64,000 bases of DNA from CAWKOH01 sp963851245 (GCA_963851245.1 CAWKOH010000002.1:310001-374000), one strand, 5' to 3'. Positions 16,160-25,155 are shown, numbered from the stretch's first letter. Made by a program: numbers and translations. Notes: generated by a model not told the origin, from the sequence alone.

Positions 16160-18088
16160 ATGGAAATAGTGTTCGTGCTCGCCCCGTCGCAGAACCGGTT
16201 CTTTTTCGAGATGGCCGATGCGATGATCTTCGAGCTGTCCCAGGTTGGCGTCAGGGCACGGATCAGCACCAGCGGATTCCCGTCGCCGCGGACCGGCCTT
16301 GTATACGCTTTGCTCCCCCCCCATGAGTACTTCGTCCTAGAAGGTCACCGGCGCGGGGTGGACGAAGGTCTTCTTAAGAGAACCCTGTTCATTTCGGCGG
16401 AACAGCCGCGCTCTCCGCATTTCGCCGACAATGTCCGGTTGTCGGAGTTCGCTGGCAGGGTCTTCGACATCAACCCGGCGGCCGTCAGGGCATACCGGTG
16501 GCAAGGCGTCGAAGCTCAACCACTCAAGCTGGGCTATTCGGCCCATCTGGATCACTATGAGTCGGAGATAGAGCGCGACGTCGACGTCTTGTTCATGGGT
16601 TGCATGACATCTCGCCGGGCTGAGGTGCTGGCGGGGTGCGGCGCCGTCCTGTCGAGCAGTCGCTCGCGGATTATCTTGTCTGACAACTCCCGGCCTAACG
16701 CGGCCTCCTCCGCGACGTTCCTGGCGGGAGAGGACAAGTTCGGATTGCTCAAGTCCTCAGAGCTCATCCTGAACATCCATCAGACAGACGAGCCGTACTT
16801 CGAGTGGGCCCGGGTGATCGACGCCATCCATAGCGGTTGCGTCGTGGTCAGCGAGCATTCCACCGACTACTCGCCCCTTGTGCCGGGGCAGCATTTCGTC
16901 TCCGCTCGACCGGAATCCCTGGCCATCATCGTGGAGCGGCTTCTCGGTGACCGGGATCTCGTGCATCAAATCAGAAAGAGTGCCTATGAGGCCATCCGCT
17001 CGGAGCTCCCATTAGCTAATGCCGCCACGTTGCTCGCGGAGGCTGCTGCCGAGCTCGATGCCGCAAACGTCACACCGAACGGGGGTCGACGGGGCGCAGC
17101 TGTCGACACAATCGAGGTGGTCCCGAAAATTGATGTCGTGGAGCAGGCTCGTGCACTGTTCACCGCCTCCTCCGAGCATGTTGGTCCGGTCCCCCTCTTT
17201 CAGCAATCGGATCCGGAGCTATCTGCAATTCGGCGTGCCCTCAAGGAAATTCGACTGGACTTGATGGACGTCCGACGGGTGGCCAACCGGGCGATCCTTG
17301 CCTCACAGGGTGGCCCACCGCCGCCAGTAACGAGGGTGCACACGAGTCGGGCCTTTGCCCTCAGTCCCCACCCGCGGGTTTCGATACTGACCGCCTTGTA
17401 CAATCATGGCTCCGAAATCCTGGAGGCCCTGGACTCCTTGCTTCTGAGCGAATACTCGGACTGGGAGATCATTGTGGTCAACGACGGCTCCCAGGACAAC
17501 GGCGTGGACGCGGTTTGGGCTTGGTCGGAACGTCATCCTGAGGTTGCTCTGCAACTGCTCAGCCACCCTGTCAATCGGGGACTGGCGCATGCCCGGAATA
17601 CGGCTCTCGATCACGCTCGGGGCGAGCTGGCCTTCGTCCTTGACTCGGATAATGCGGTGTACCCTCACGGCATAGGCGCTCTCGTGACCCTGCTGGACGG
17701 TCATCCCGATGCCAGCTTTGCCTACGGGATGCTTGCCTCTTTCAGAAACGGCGCGCCGTATGGAATGGTGAGCGTTTGGCCCTGGGAGCCCGCGCGTCTC
17801 CTGCATGGGAACTTCGTCGACGCCATGGCGCTCTTCCGCATCAGGGCGCTGCGGGCGCTCGGGGCCTACTCAACTGACCGACGTCTTTACGGTTGGGAGG
17901 ACTACGACTTGTACTGCCGGTTCGCGGAAGCCGGCCATCACGGGGCCTTCCTGGACAACATCGTGGCGTCTTACCGGTCGTCTGACACTTCAATGCTGGC
18001 GGTTACCAACATCTCCCATAGCGCCGCCTTCGTGGCCCTCAAGGAACACGCCCCCACGCTCATGGCCCAAGTGTTGGTACCTGATTGA
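16160..18088 (+). CDS. Two-domain glycosyltransferase: GT-B-like N-terminus plus GT2 C-terminus
   Basis: 642 residues from ATG 16160. Residues 1-300 resemble a GT-B/family 1-4-like spore-type glycosyltransferase: LNIHQTDEPYFEWARVIDAI and GCVVVSEHSTDYSPL match the donor-binding half. A ~90-residue Ala-rich linker follows. From about residue 395 a GT2 domain begins: VSILTALYNHGSEILEAL, IIVVNDGSQDN, GLAHARNTALDHARG, the DxD equivalent VLDSDN, and LYGWEDYDLYCRF near the acceptor site. One polypeptide probably adds two successive sugars. It follows the heptose operon by 92 bases and could use GDP-heptose as donor; that is inference. Confidence 0.85.
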   Translation: MEIVFVLAPSQNRFFFEMADAMIFELSQVGVRARISTSGFPSPRTGLVYALLPPHEYFVLEGHRRGVDEGLLKRTLFISAEQPRSPHFADNVRLSEFAGRVFDINPAAVRAYRWQGVEAQPLKLGYSAHLDHYESEIERDVDVLFMGCMTSRRAEVLAGCGAVLSSSRSRIILSDNSRPNAASSATFLAGEDKFGLLKSSELILNIHQTDEPYFEWARVIDAIHSGCVVVSEHSTDYSPLVPGQHFVSARPESLAIIVERLLGDRDLVHQIRKSAYEAIRSELPLANAATLLAEAAAELDAANVTPNGGRRGAAVDTIEVVPKIDVVEQARALFTASSEHVGPVPLFQQSDPELSAIRRALKEIRLDLMDVRRVANRAILASQGGPPPPVTRVHTSRAFALSPHPRVSILTALYNHGSEILEALDSLLLSEYSDWEIIVVNDGSQDNGVDAVWAWSERHPEVALQLLSHPVNRGLAHARNTALDHARGELAFVLDSDNAVYPHGIGALVTLLDGHPDASFAYGMLASFRNGAPYGMVSVWPWEPARLLHGNFVDAMALFRIRALRALGAYSTDRRLYGWEDYDLYCRFAEAGHHGAFLDNIVASYRSSDTSMLAVTNISHSAAFVALKEHAPTLMAQVLVPD

Positions 18089-18354
18089 GTGTTTCGGCCG
18101 CCACGGATCAGTCGACTGGCTCGGATGAGAACTGATCACTTCGACCGACGCTGTTCGTCTGACAAACCACGAGGTATAACAAGAATGACTCGTCGATAAC
18201 GGGATCGTACTTGAGGTCAGACCTACATCGTGGAAGTCAGCGAGGTATCAAGTGCAGTTCGAGTGTCGATTGAAGTGCCACCTTTTCAGGGATATCGCCA
18301 TTTTCAATACAAGGTGCCACGGAAAAGGGCTGGATGCCTAAGAGCGAAGCAGCG

Positions 18355-19353
18355 TCAGTCGCCTAGCCGTCGGAGCCGTTGCTTCGCTCGTCTCAGCGGA
18401 CTTGTTAGTCTCCAGCTTTTACTGTTCTCGATTGTCGCAAGACGACGGATAAGGTCGCCGACCTGCGCCTCTAGGTGTTGTGCGCGCTCTCTCGATTCAC
18501 GCGGAGAGGCCCCCTCATTGCGCAGCGCTGCGATTTCCGCTCGCAACTCTTGCTCGCTCTGCGACTCTGTGACGCACGCAATCTCTTCGTAGGCAAGCTT
18601 CTGTCCGCGCAGCGCCGCTGTAGTCTCGCGAGGGTCAGTCGAAGGGGCTTCTAGATCCGTTGGCGTCAACGGTCTCGCGTGTTGCGGCCTGCGCCCAACC
18701 AACCATGCTTGCCCCGTCACAGGGTTGTCTGGTTCGGCGTATCCAGTTGGCTCGAAGCGCTCGATGTCTAGGGCTCGTCCCCAATGTTCACGCACCCACC
18801 ACTCGGATACGTAGACGGCAGGCCCCCAACTATCCTCGAACCGGCTTCCGTAGTACTCCACGAGCAGGCCCGTGTTGTCCTCGTCCCAAGGCACTCCTCT
18901 CGCCCCGTGAAGGCCGATCTCCCAGGTGCCCCGTCCGTGAAGACTAGCAATGAGGACTCCGCCAGGCTTCAGAATCCGGCGAAGCTCAAGGACCCAGGGA
19001 GCCCACTCCGTGAGATGACTGAAGACAGAGCCGCAATAGATCAGGTCGAACGTCTCGTCGGTCTCTGGCAATGGGGGCATTGCTTCATTCGTGTACAGCT
19101 TTATGGCTGGGTCAAAGTTGTCTCGCATCCATTCAATCGAGGGGGCGTAGATGTCGCACCCCGTCAGACGAAGACCGGACTCGGCGGCAAACCAGCGAAG
19201 TACGCGGCCGGACCCACACCCGAAATCGAGTACATTCTGACCGTCCTGATGGGGTACTGCGCTTCGAAAGTACTGGTACCGAGTTCGTCCCGCTTCCTCA
19301 TAGAACTTCTCTCGAGCCTCGCGAGTGGGAAATGATACTGGGGTTGACGCCAA
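18355..19353 (-). CDS. SAM methyltransferase with coiled-coil tail and SWRLTSPLR end motif
   Basis: 332 residues from ATG 19353. Class I methyltransferase: motif I NVLDFGCGSGRVLRWF, LTGCDIYAPS, then FDLIYCGSVFSHL and LKPGGVLIASLHG. Residues ~255-315 are a probable coiled coil, and the protein ends NSKSWRLTSPLRRAKQRL. The same tail type is seen on the gene at 3398 and, in altered form, at 27548, so these methyltransferases may dock to a common partner or membrane site. It is convergent with the two-domain glycosyltransferase. The 266-base gap between them holds only a weak inverted repeat (18281-18287 with 18322-18328). Confidence 0.82.
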   Translation of the reverse strand: MASTPVSFPTREAREKFYEEAGRTRYQYFRSAVPHQDGQNVLDFGCGSGRVLRWFAAESGLRLTGCDIYAPSIEWMRDNFDPAIKLYTNEAMPPLPETDETFDLIYCGSVFSHLTEWAPWVLELRRILKPGGVLIASLHGRGTWEIGLHGARGVPWDEDNTGLLVEYYGSRFEDSWGPAVYVSEWWVREHWGRALDIERFEPTGYAEPDNPVTGQAWLVGRRPQHARPLTPTDLEAPSTDPRETTAALRGQKLAYEEIACVTESQSEQELRAEIAALRNEGASPRESRERAQHLEAQVGDLIRRLATIENSKSWRLTSPLRRAKQRLRRLGD

Positions 19354-19586
19354 TCCTTATCATGAGGTCGTCCGGAGGCATCCCACCGCGTGGATCAGAT
19401 ACTGTACTCGTCACTGACCGGCAGTCTATGAGAAGTTTGAATGGGTCGTGGGTTTCCACAGGATCTGGTGGCGATCTCAATATCTACGATCCGGACCGCA
19501 ATGTTAATGTTTTGTTCGGTCCACGTTCACCTGACGATGAGCATCCTCTAGTAGCAACTCGTCCGTCCGATATCAGGGAGGATCCG

Positions 19587-19967
19587 ATGAGGGTAGAAGG
19601 GGTGTTCAGAGCCGCCACCTCTACGGCCGAAGTGCCGGCAGGAACCGTGGTCTTTCGGGCCGGGGACAAGGGAAACGAGATGTACGGGATCATCGAGGGG
19701 ACGGTGCAGCTCGATTCCCCCGAGGGCATTATCGCCACCATCGGGCCGGACGAGGTATTCGGCGAGATGGCCATCGTCGACCACGAAGAGCGGACGGCCA
19801 CCGCGACTGCGATCACGGACTGTGTGCTCGCCGTGATCGACAGCCGTCAGTTCCTCTGGCTCGTCCACGAAACCCCCACGTTCGCCCTTCAAGTGATGCG
19901 GACGATGGCCCGGCGCTTGAGACATCCATGGGAGGCGACCATTCCGGGGGGCGGCGAAGAGACCTGA
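19587..19967 (+). CDS. Single-domain cyclic nucleotide-binding (Crp-like) protein
   Basis: 126 residues from ATG 19587, fixed by AGGGAGGA just upstream. The whole protein is one cNMP-binding domain: VPAGTVVFRAGDKGNEMYGI, EGTVQL, then the phosphate-binding cassette region EVFGEMAIVDHEERTATATA and the closing helix. No DNA-binding domain follows, so it is not a Crp-type transcription factor. The gene lies about 120 bases upstream of an MFS protein that itself carries a C-terminal cNMP-binding domain; the two may respond to the same ligand. Ligand identity is not determined by the sequence. Confidence 0.85.
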   Translation: MRVEGVFRAATSTAEVPAGTVVFRAGDKGNEMYGIIEGTVQLDSPEGIIATIGPDEVFGEMAIVDHEERTATATAITDCVLAVIDSRQFLWLVHETPTFALQVMRTMARRLRHPWEATIPGGGEET

Positions 19968-20085
19968 AGAAAGTGGGGGTGGGCAGTCAGACGGCCCGAT
20001 TGACCTCGACGACGGCGACAATCCAGAACTAGCTGTCCGAGACGAACGGTCCGACATTTGCAGACTGGACCGGGGGGTGCACTTT

Positions 20086-20331
20086 ATGGGGCGGATAATC
20101 CGGGTCGTGAAAGCGGTCGCTTCCGAGCGTCTGATGCTTCGGGTGACCGTCGCTTACGGGTTGTTCGTGACGTCCGAGTACGCAGTCTGGATCGGAATGC
20201 TTGTCTACGCCTACCAGAACGGGGGCGCGACGGCATCTGGCCTTGTCGCCGTGGCCCAACTCGTTCCCGGAGTGTTCTTGGCTCCAGTCGTGGCCGGGGT
20301 GGCTGATCGTCGTTCACCTACCGCCCTCTAG
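20086..20331 (+). pseudogene. 5' part of MFS-cNMP-binding fusion gene, cut by IS insertion
   Basis: About 81 residues from ATG 20086 (GTG 20077 is an alternative, with a G-rich stretch upstream). It encodes the first two membrane helices of a major facilitator protein (LMLRVTVAYGLFVTSEYAVW and SGLVAVAQLVPGVFLAPVV) and the loop motif VADRRSP, then hits TAG at 20329 as the insertion sequence begins. The family's next residues resume at 22293-22296 on the far side of the element. Excision of a stretch of 1,964 bases (20329-22292) would give ...PTALLVGGYLLQ in one frame. As read, this half makes no functional transporter. Confidence 0.8.
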
Positions 20332-20332
20332 T

Positions 20333-20358
20333 CGAAGTTACGGCGGTTTTGGGGACTG
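20333..20358 (+). repeat. Left terminal inverted repeat of the IS
   Basis: Begins CGAAGTTAC and ends GGACTG. It matches the reverse complement of 22265-22290 at 20 of 26 positions, the outer nine bases being identical. Confidence 0.75.
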
Positions 20359-20455
20359 TTTGGCTGGTTGACCAGCACGGATAGACGCGGTCTGGCCACC
20401 CAATGTAGCCAGTAAAATGCTTGACTCCGGCTAGCTGGTAGTCCATAATTGCCGT

Positions 20456-22213
20456 GTGACCAAGGGATCCGGCGCCATGCACGTCCAGAAGATCGTGCGC
20501 AAGTACAAAGACCGTGAGTACGTGAGCTGGCTGTTGCGCCGGTCGTTTCGCGAAGACGGCAAGGTGCGCCACGAGACGTTGGCCAACCTCTCGGCGTTGC
20601 CGGGCGAGACGATCGAGGCTGTCCGCGCCTGCGCTGGCCGGCAAGACCCATGGTGGAGGCGGGCTGAGGGCTGCGAGATCGAGCGGTCCTTGCCTGCACG
20701 GCCATGTCGCCGCGGTGTGGGCCATGGCCGACAAGCTCGAGATGGCGAAGCTGTTAGGGCCCGGCCTGCGCCGGAGCGTGACGTGGCCTTGGCGTTGGTG
20801 GTGGCCCGGGCGGTGCGGCCCGCCTCCAAGCTGGCCACCACGCGCTGGTGGGCCGAGCACCACCCTGGCGGCTGATCTCGGCGTCGAGGCGGCCTCGAGC
20901 CGACGACGTCTACGCGGCCATGGACTGGCTGGGCGATCGCCAGGCCGCATCGAGGCGGCCCTCGCCCGCCGGCATCTCAGCCCGGCGGCCGGGTGCTCTA
21001 CGACCTGTCGTAGCTCGTGGGTGGAGGGCACGGCACTGCCCGCTGGCCGCCGCGGGGCTACTCCCGGGACGGCAAGGCCGGCAAGGACCAGATCGAGTAC
21101 GGCCTGACCTGCGACCCCGAGGGCCGGCCGATCGCGGTCGAGGTCTTCGCCGGCAACACCGCCGACCCGACGGCCTTCATCTCCGCGGCGGCCACGGTCA
21201 GGGACCGGTTCGGGCTGGACGAGGTGGTCATGGTCGGCGACCGGGGCATGATCACCTCGGCCCGCATCGAGGCGCTCAAGAGCCGTGGGCGGCCTCGGCT
21301 GGATCACCTCCCTGCGGGCCCCGGCGATCAAGGCCCTGGCCGAGGCAGGCGCACTGCAGCTGAGCCTCTTCGACGAGGTCAACCTGGCCGAGATCACCCA
21401 CCCCGACTACCCCGACGAGCGCCTCGTCGCCTGCCGCAACCCGGCCCTGGCCGGCGAGCGGGCCCGCAAGCGCCCGAGCTGTTGGCCGCCACCGAGGCCG
21501 ACCTGGCGCCGATCGAGGCCGCAGTGGAACGGGACCGGCGGGCACGTCCGCGGCCAAGACAAGATCGGCCTGCGCGTCGGCAACAGTCATCAACCGTCAC
21601 AAGATGGCCAAGCACTTCGAGCTTCACCATCGGCGAGGACCACTTCAGCTTCGCCCGCAAGACAGATCAGATCGCCGCCGAGGCCGCCCTCGACGGGATC
21701 TACGTGATCCGCGCCTCGGCCGCCCACACCGCAGACCTCGACGCCGCCCGCGTGGTCGAGGCCTACAAGGACCTCAAGTTCAACGAGGCCGGCTTCAGAA
21801 GCCTGAAGACCATCGACTTGGACCTGCGCCCCATCCACCACTGCACCGAGCCTAGGGTGCGCGCGCACGTGTTCATCTGCATGCTCGCCCTCTACCTGGT
21901 CTGGCACCTACGCAAGGCGTGGGCGCCGATCTGCTTCACCGACGAGGCACCACCCGAGCGCGACCGACCCCGTCGCCCCCGCAACGACGCTCCGCCCAAG
22001 CGTTAACCAAGACCGCCCGCCAACACCAACGACGACGGCGAGCCGATCCACAGCCTCGCCACCCTCCTCGACGAACTGGCCACCCTCACCCGCAACACCA
22101 TCGTCTTCGCTGGCGGCGCCCGCATCACCAAGCTCGCCACTCCCACCCCGCTACAGCGGCGCGCTTTCGAACTCATCGGCGTCCCCATCCCCATCGAGCT
22201 CCACCCCACGTAG
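20456..22213 (+). pseudogene. IS1634-family transposase, multiply frameshifted
   Basis: Transposase segments are found in order but scattered over all three frames. The N-terminus is VQKIVRKYKDREYVSWLLRR (start GTG 20456 or the ATG-like codon seven residues later); then KLATTRWWAEH, DDVYAAMDWLGDRQA and the long block GKAGKDQIEYGLTCDPEGRP...VMVGDRGMITSARIEAL carrying the DDE-type first and second acidic regions. VYVIRAS-type and KFNEAGFRSLKTIDLDLRPI sequences follow, and the C-terminal segment HSLATLLDELATLTRN ends at TAG 22211. At least eight shifts are needed to join them, so as read it cannot make active transposase. Whether this is true decay or poor base calling in a repeat is open. Confidence 0.85.
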
Positions 22214-22240
22214 ACAGAACAACCAGCCCCGAAACCACTA

Positions 22241-22264
22241 AACCCCCTGCCCCAGCAGGGGGTT
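22241..22264 (+). terminator. Perfect hairpin at transposase 3' end
   Basis: A 10-base perfect inverted repeat, AACCCCCTGC and GCAGGGGGTT, with a 4-base CCCA loop, 27 bases after the transposase stop and just inside the right terminal repeat. No T-run follows. It would terminate transposase transcription or shield the element from outside read-through. Confidence 0.6.
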
Positions 22265-22290
22265 CAGTCGTCAAAGCCCAAGTAACTTCG
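22265..22290 (-). repeat. Right terminal inverted repeat of the IS
   Basis: Reverse complement begins CGAAGTTAC and ends CGACTG, pairing with 20333-20358. CTAG follows two bases outside it. Confidence 0.75.
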
Positions 22291-22295
22291 GTCTA

Positions 22296-23684
22296 GTGGG
22301 CGGCTACCTACTGCAGGCGATCGGGATGGCAGGCGTCGCCGTCGTCCTGTGGGCCGGGGCCGCGCCAATAGTGGCATACGCGTTCGCCGTGGTGGCGAGC
22401 ACGGCTATGGTCGCCGTCCGCCCGGCCCAATTCACGATGCTGCCCGCCCTGGCCCGCGACGCGCCGCAGTTGACGGCCGCCAACGTGGTCGCCGGGTGGG
22501 CCGAGAGCGGCGGCATCGTCGTCGGTTCCTTGCTCGCCGCCGTGTTTCTCGGCGGTGGACATATCGACTGGCTCTTCGCAGTGATGGCCGCCTGCGAGCT
22601 TACGGCCGCCTCCCTCGTATTCCAGGCCAAGGTCCCCGGTATTGCTGTCGCCGAAGACGAAGAGTACGGAAGCGATTTCGCCGAATGGCTGGTAGGAATA
22701 CGCGCCGCAGCACGAGACAGCCGCTCCAGGCTCCTCATAAGCATTCTGGCCATGCAGTACGTAGTCGAGGGGGCCCTGGACGTATTGCTCGTCGTGATCG
22801 CCATCCAAGTACTCGGGAAGGGTGAGGCGTGGGTGGGCTACCTCAACACGGCCTACGGGCTAGGGGGTGTGGCGGCCGGCCTGATCACCGCGCACCTGAT
22901 CTGGCAGCGGCTCGGCGGGGTTATCGCTATCGCGATCGCTACGACGGCCCTGGCGTTGGCTCTTACCGCGTTCTCCCGCGTGGCGTTCGTGACCGTGGGC
23001 CTGCTCTGGGTGTTCGGAGCGGGCCGGGCCGTTCTATCGGTATCTGTCACCTGCGTGCTGCAGCGGGTCGTGCCGCCCTCGGCGATTGGCCGCGTCTTCG
23101 GCCTGGTAGAAGGATTGTCGAACGCGGGGCTGGCTGTCGGCGCCGCTCTCGCCCCCCTCCTGATCCACCTCGGCGGCCATCGCATAGCAGTGGTGGCGGT
23201 CGCCTGTCTCCTGCCCATAACAGCTGCGGCCGGGTTCTCGACTTTGCGGCACCTCGATGAGGCAGCGATTGTTCCGGTCGTCGAAGTAGCTCTCCTTCGG
23301 TCGCTGCCCCACTTCGCCGAGATGCCGGCTTCGGCTCTCGAGGTCCTGGCTGGTGTCGCCGAGAGGGTCACGGCCACGCCCGGCGAAGTGATAATCAGGC
23401 AGGGCGACGACGCGGATCGGTTTTATGCCGTCGCCGACGGCGTAGTTGCGGCCTTCGTGGACGGCCAGCCGAGGGGCCATCTGGGCCGGGGCGCGGGATT
23501 TGGGGAGATTGCCTTGCTGCGCAGAACCTCCCGGACGGCGACGATCCGGGCCGTACAGCCGTCCACTCTATTGGCCCTCGATTCGGCCAGCTTCCTTGCT
23601 GCGATCAGCGGACACGCCCCGACCAGGCGGCGAGCTGAGAATGTCGCAGCCAGCTGGACTGAAAGTGACACCCGGGGGCCGTGA
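22296..23684 (+). CDS. 3' part of MFS transporter with C-terminal cNMP-binding domain (IS-interrupted)
   Basis: 462 codons open from GTG 22296, which is an internal codon of the original gene, not a natural start. It supplies the remaining membrane helices of a major facilitator (GGYLLQAIGMAGVAVVLW onward to about residue 320). A Crp-like cNMP-binding domain follows (VTATPGEVIIRQGDDADRFY, GRGAGFGEIALLRRTSRTAT, about residues 345-440). MFS-cNMP fusions are known in actinobacteria; substrates are mostly undefined. Without its first two helices this half is probably inactive unless transcribed and started from within the IS. It ends 7 bases from the end of the convergent GGDEF gene. Confidence 0.8.
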   Translation: MGGYLLQAIGMAGVAVVLWAGAAPIVAYAFAVVASTAMVAVRPAQFTMLPALARDAPQLTAANVVAGWAESGGIVVGSLLAAVFLGGGHIDWLFAVMAACELTAASLVFQAKVPGIAVAEDEEYGSDFAEWLVGIRAAARDSRSRLLISILAMQYVVEGALDVLLVVIAIQVLGKGEAWVGYLNTAYGLGGVAAGLITAHLIWQRLGGVIAIAIATTALALALTAFSRVAFVTVGLLWVFGAGRAVLSVSVTCVLQRVVPPSAIGRVFGLVEGLSNAGLAVGAALAPLLIHLGGHRIAVVAVACLLPITAAAGFSTLRHLDEAAIVPVVEVALLRSLPHFAEMPASALEVLAGVAERVTATPGEVIIRQGDDADRFYAVADGVVAAFVDGQPRGHLGRGAGFGEIALLRRTSRTATIRAVQPSTLLALDSASFLAAISGHAPTRRRAENVAASWTESDTRGP

Positions 23685-23691
23685 GGCCGGG

Positions 23692-24891
23692 TCAGTGAGG
23701 CCACACGATCCGGTTTCTTCCGGCCCGCTTGCCCTCTCGGAGGAGATCGTTCACTTCCGCCACGACATCCTTGGTGCCTCGATGGCGAAAACCGGCTTCG
23801 ATCACCCCCACGGTAACGGTGAGGACTCCAGAACCGCTGCTTGGATTCTCGATACCGAGGGCCTCGATCTTGGCACGAATCCGTTCGGCTGCGACGACCG
23901 CTTCCCGAAGAGCCGCCCCGGGTAGGAGCACATTGAAGTCCTGCCAGCCGTACCGATAAGCGCGGTCTCCTTGCCGAACGTTCGCCTTGATCGTCTGAGC
24001 TATGGTGCACAGAGTCTGAATCGTTGTGGCTGGCGGGACCTGCTTGTTGAAGTCATGAAACTGGTCAATGTCCACCACGAGGATCGCGTATGGCTCCTCG
24101 GATCGCATGCGCCGAGCGTGGGCTTGAAGGTGGTCGGCGTCAAATGCAGCAGCATTGGCAAGCCCGGTTTGGGGATCTATCATCACCGCCTCGGTCAAGG
24201 CCTGGTTTTGGAGCCTCAGGTCCTCGACCTCTCTCATCAGCCGGTCCAGGTCCCGTTTGCGCGACAGAGCCCAGTAGTCCAATTCCCCGCTGTAGATATC
24301 GACGCGGTTCCCACCCTCTGCCTTGGCCCGGTGCATGGTCAGGTCCGCGTCTCGAAGAACGGCGTCAGATCTATCGCGATGGCCGAGCATGACCACGCCG
24401 ATCGACGCAGTCAGACGGACGGATTTGCCCCCCGCTTCCAGCGGCTGGCTGATCGAGCCTAGGAGAACACTGGCCAAGGACACGGCAGCTTCGGGTGACG
24501 ATCGATCGACGAGAACGGCGAGCTCGTCGCCTCCTATGCGGTACAACGCCTCGTGGGGCGAGAGGTGGCTCGTCAGGCGGTCCGCCATAGCCTTGAGCAC
24601 CTCGTCTCCGATCTCGCGACCGTACGTGTCATTCGCTTCTTTGAAGTCGTCGAAGTCAAGCATTAGAACCGCCGGTCTCGCCCCGCCCGGGGCAGCACCA
24701 GCAACCTCCTGGTCGAGGCGGTCCTTCAAACTGAAGCGGTTCGGCAATCCGGTTAGATTGTCTGTTAGCAGGGCGCTCTGGTCACACGTCGTGCAGGTGG
24801 CTCCGCCGCGGACGAGTGCCGCCGTGCCCATTTCGTCCGTGTGGGGCCGGCTACTAGAAGCGGAGCCACGAGCCCACGGCCACCAAGTCAT
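23692..24891 (-). CDS. Tandem GGDEF-domain protein with altered active-site motifs
   Basis: 399 residues from ATG 24891. A short N-terminus has a CTTC pair, then GGDEF domain 1 (about 40-205: DNLTGLPNRF, MLDFDDFKEANDTYG, and RIGGDELAVLV in place of GGDEF). A short helical linker leads to GGDEF domain 2 (about 230-395: DPQTGLANAAAF, VVDIDQFHDFN, and RYGWQDFNVLL in place of GGDEF). Active diguanylate cyclases make c-di-GMP with GG(D/E)EF. Domain 1 changes only the last residue and might still work; domain 2 has lost the Gly-Gly-Asp-Glu core and is likely a sensor or dimerisation module. No membrane segment is seen. Its start overlaps a small upstream ORF (ATGA). Confidence 0.82.
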   Translation of the reverse strand: MTWWPWARGSASSSRPHTDEMGTAALVRGGATCTTCDQSALLTDNLTGLPNRFSLKDRLDQEVAGAAPGGARPAVLMLDFDDFKEANDTYGREIGDEVLKAMADRLTSHLSPHEALYRIGGDELAVLVDRSSPEAAVSLASVLLGSISQPLEAGGKSVRLTASIGVVMLGHRDRSDAVLRDADLTMHRAKAEGGNRVDIYSGELDYWALSRKRDLDRLMREVEDLRLQNQALTEAVMIDPQTGLANAAAFDADHLQAHARRMRSEEPYAILVVDIDQFHDFNKQVPPATTIQTLCTIAQTIKANVRQGDRAYRYGWQDFNVLLPGAALREAVVAAERIRAKIEALGIENPSSGSGVLTVTVGVIEAGFRHRGTKDVVAEVNDLLREGKRAGRNRIVWPH

Positions 24892-25037
24892 CGAACTAAC
24901 CCCATGTCTGCTCGGGACGCCGGTTGGACCCTGGCAATGCCGTCCGAGCCACGACGGTCCTGATCGGTCAGAAGGTTCCAGGCCTCACCTCGCTCGAGGA
25001 CAACTTCATCCAAAGCATGGTCATCGTGCATCCCCAT
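24888..25037 (-). CDS. Small 49-residue protein coupled to the GGDEF gene
   Basis: ATG 25037 is followed by 48 more codons and TGA at 24888-24890, whose first bases overlap ATG 24891 of the GGDEF gene. GGAGG lies four bases upstream of ATG 25037 (or ten upstream of ATG 25031). The product is hydrophilic and rich in Asp, Glu and Arg, with no recognisable motif. The ribosome-binding site plus stop-start overlap favour a real translated leader or small protein that couples translation into the GGDEF gene. I cannot assign a function; it could also be a non-functional leader. Confidence 0.45.
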   Translation of the reverse strand: MGMHDDHALDEVVLERGEAWNLLTDQDRRGSDGIARVQPASRADMGLVR

Positions 25038-25155
25038 CGATCCTCCGCGCTTGGTGTCATCGGTACCACGAGGAAGGAGGTTGAGCTTTAGGCGGACGCA
25101 ACCCCGAAAAAAACCAAAGACTTAGGTACATTGTCGACCGCGTAGGCGCCGTTGC

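Larger units (their letters stand above)
20332..22292 (+). mobile_element. IS1634-like insertion sequence
   Basis: An approximately 1.96-kb element inside an MFS gene. Imperfect terminal inverted repeats (20 of 26 matches) lie at 20333-20358 and 22265-22290, with a shared CGAAGTTAC core. CTAG stands just outside both ends (20328-20331 and 22293-22296): either a 4-base target duplication or extra terminal sequence. The element holds one transposase gene, badly frameshifted, and a perfect hairpin near its right end. Family assignment rests on transposase protein segments, not on a database comparison. Exact borders are uncertain by a few bases. Confidence 0.8.

Noticed and set aside
18281..18328. 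CCTTTTC/GAAAAGG inverted repeat between convergent genes
   Set aside because: Stem of seven bases with a ~34-base loop is too weak to call a terminator.
20328..22296. CTAG on both sides of the IS as a certain target duplication
   Set aside because: Using it leaves a stop codon and the wrong frame in the rejoined MFS gene, so it is reported as ambiguous.
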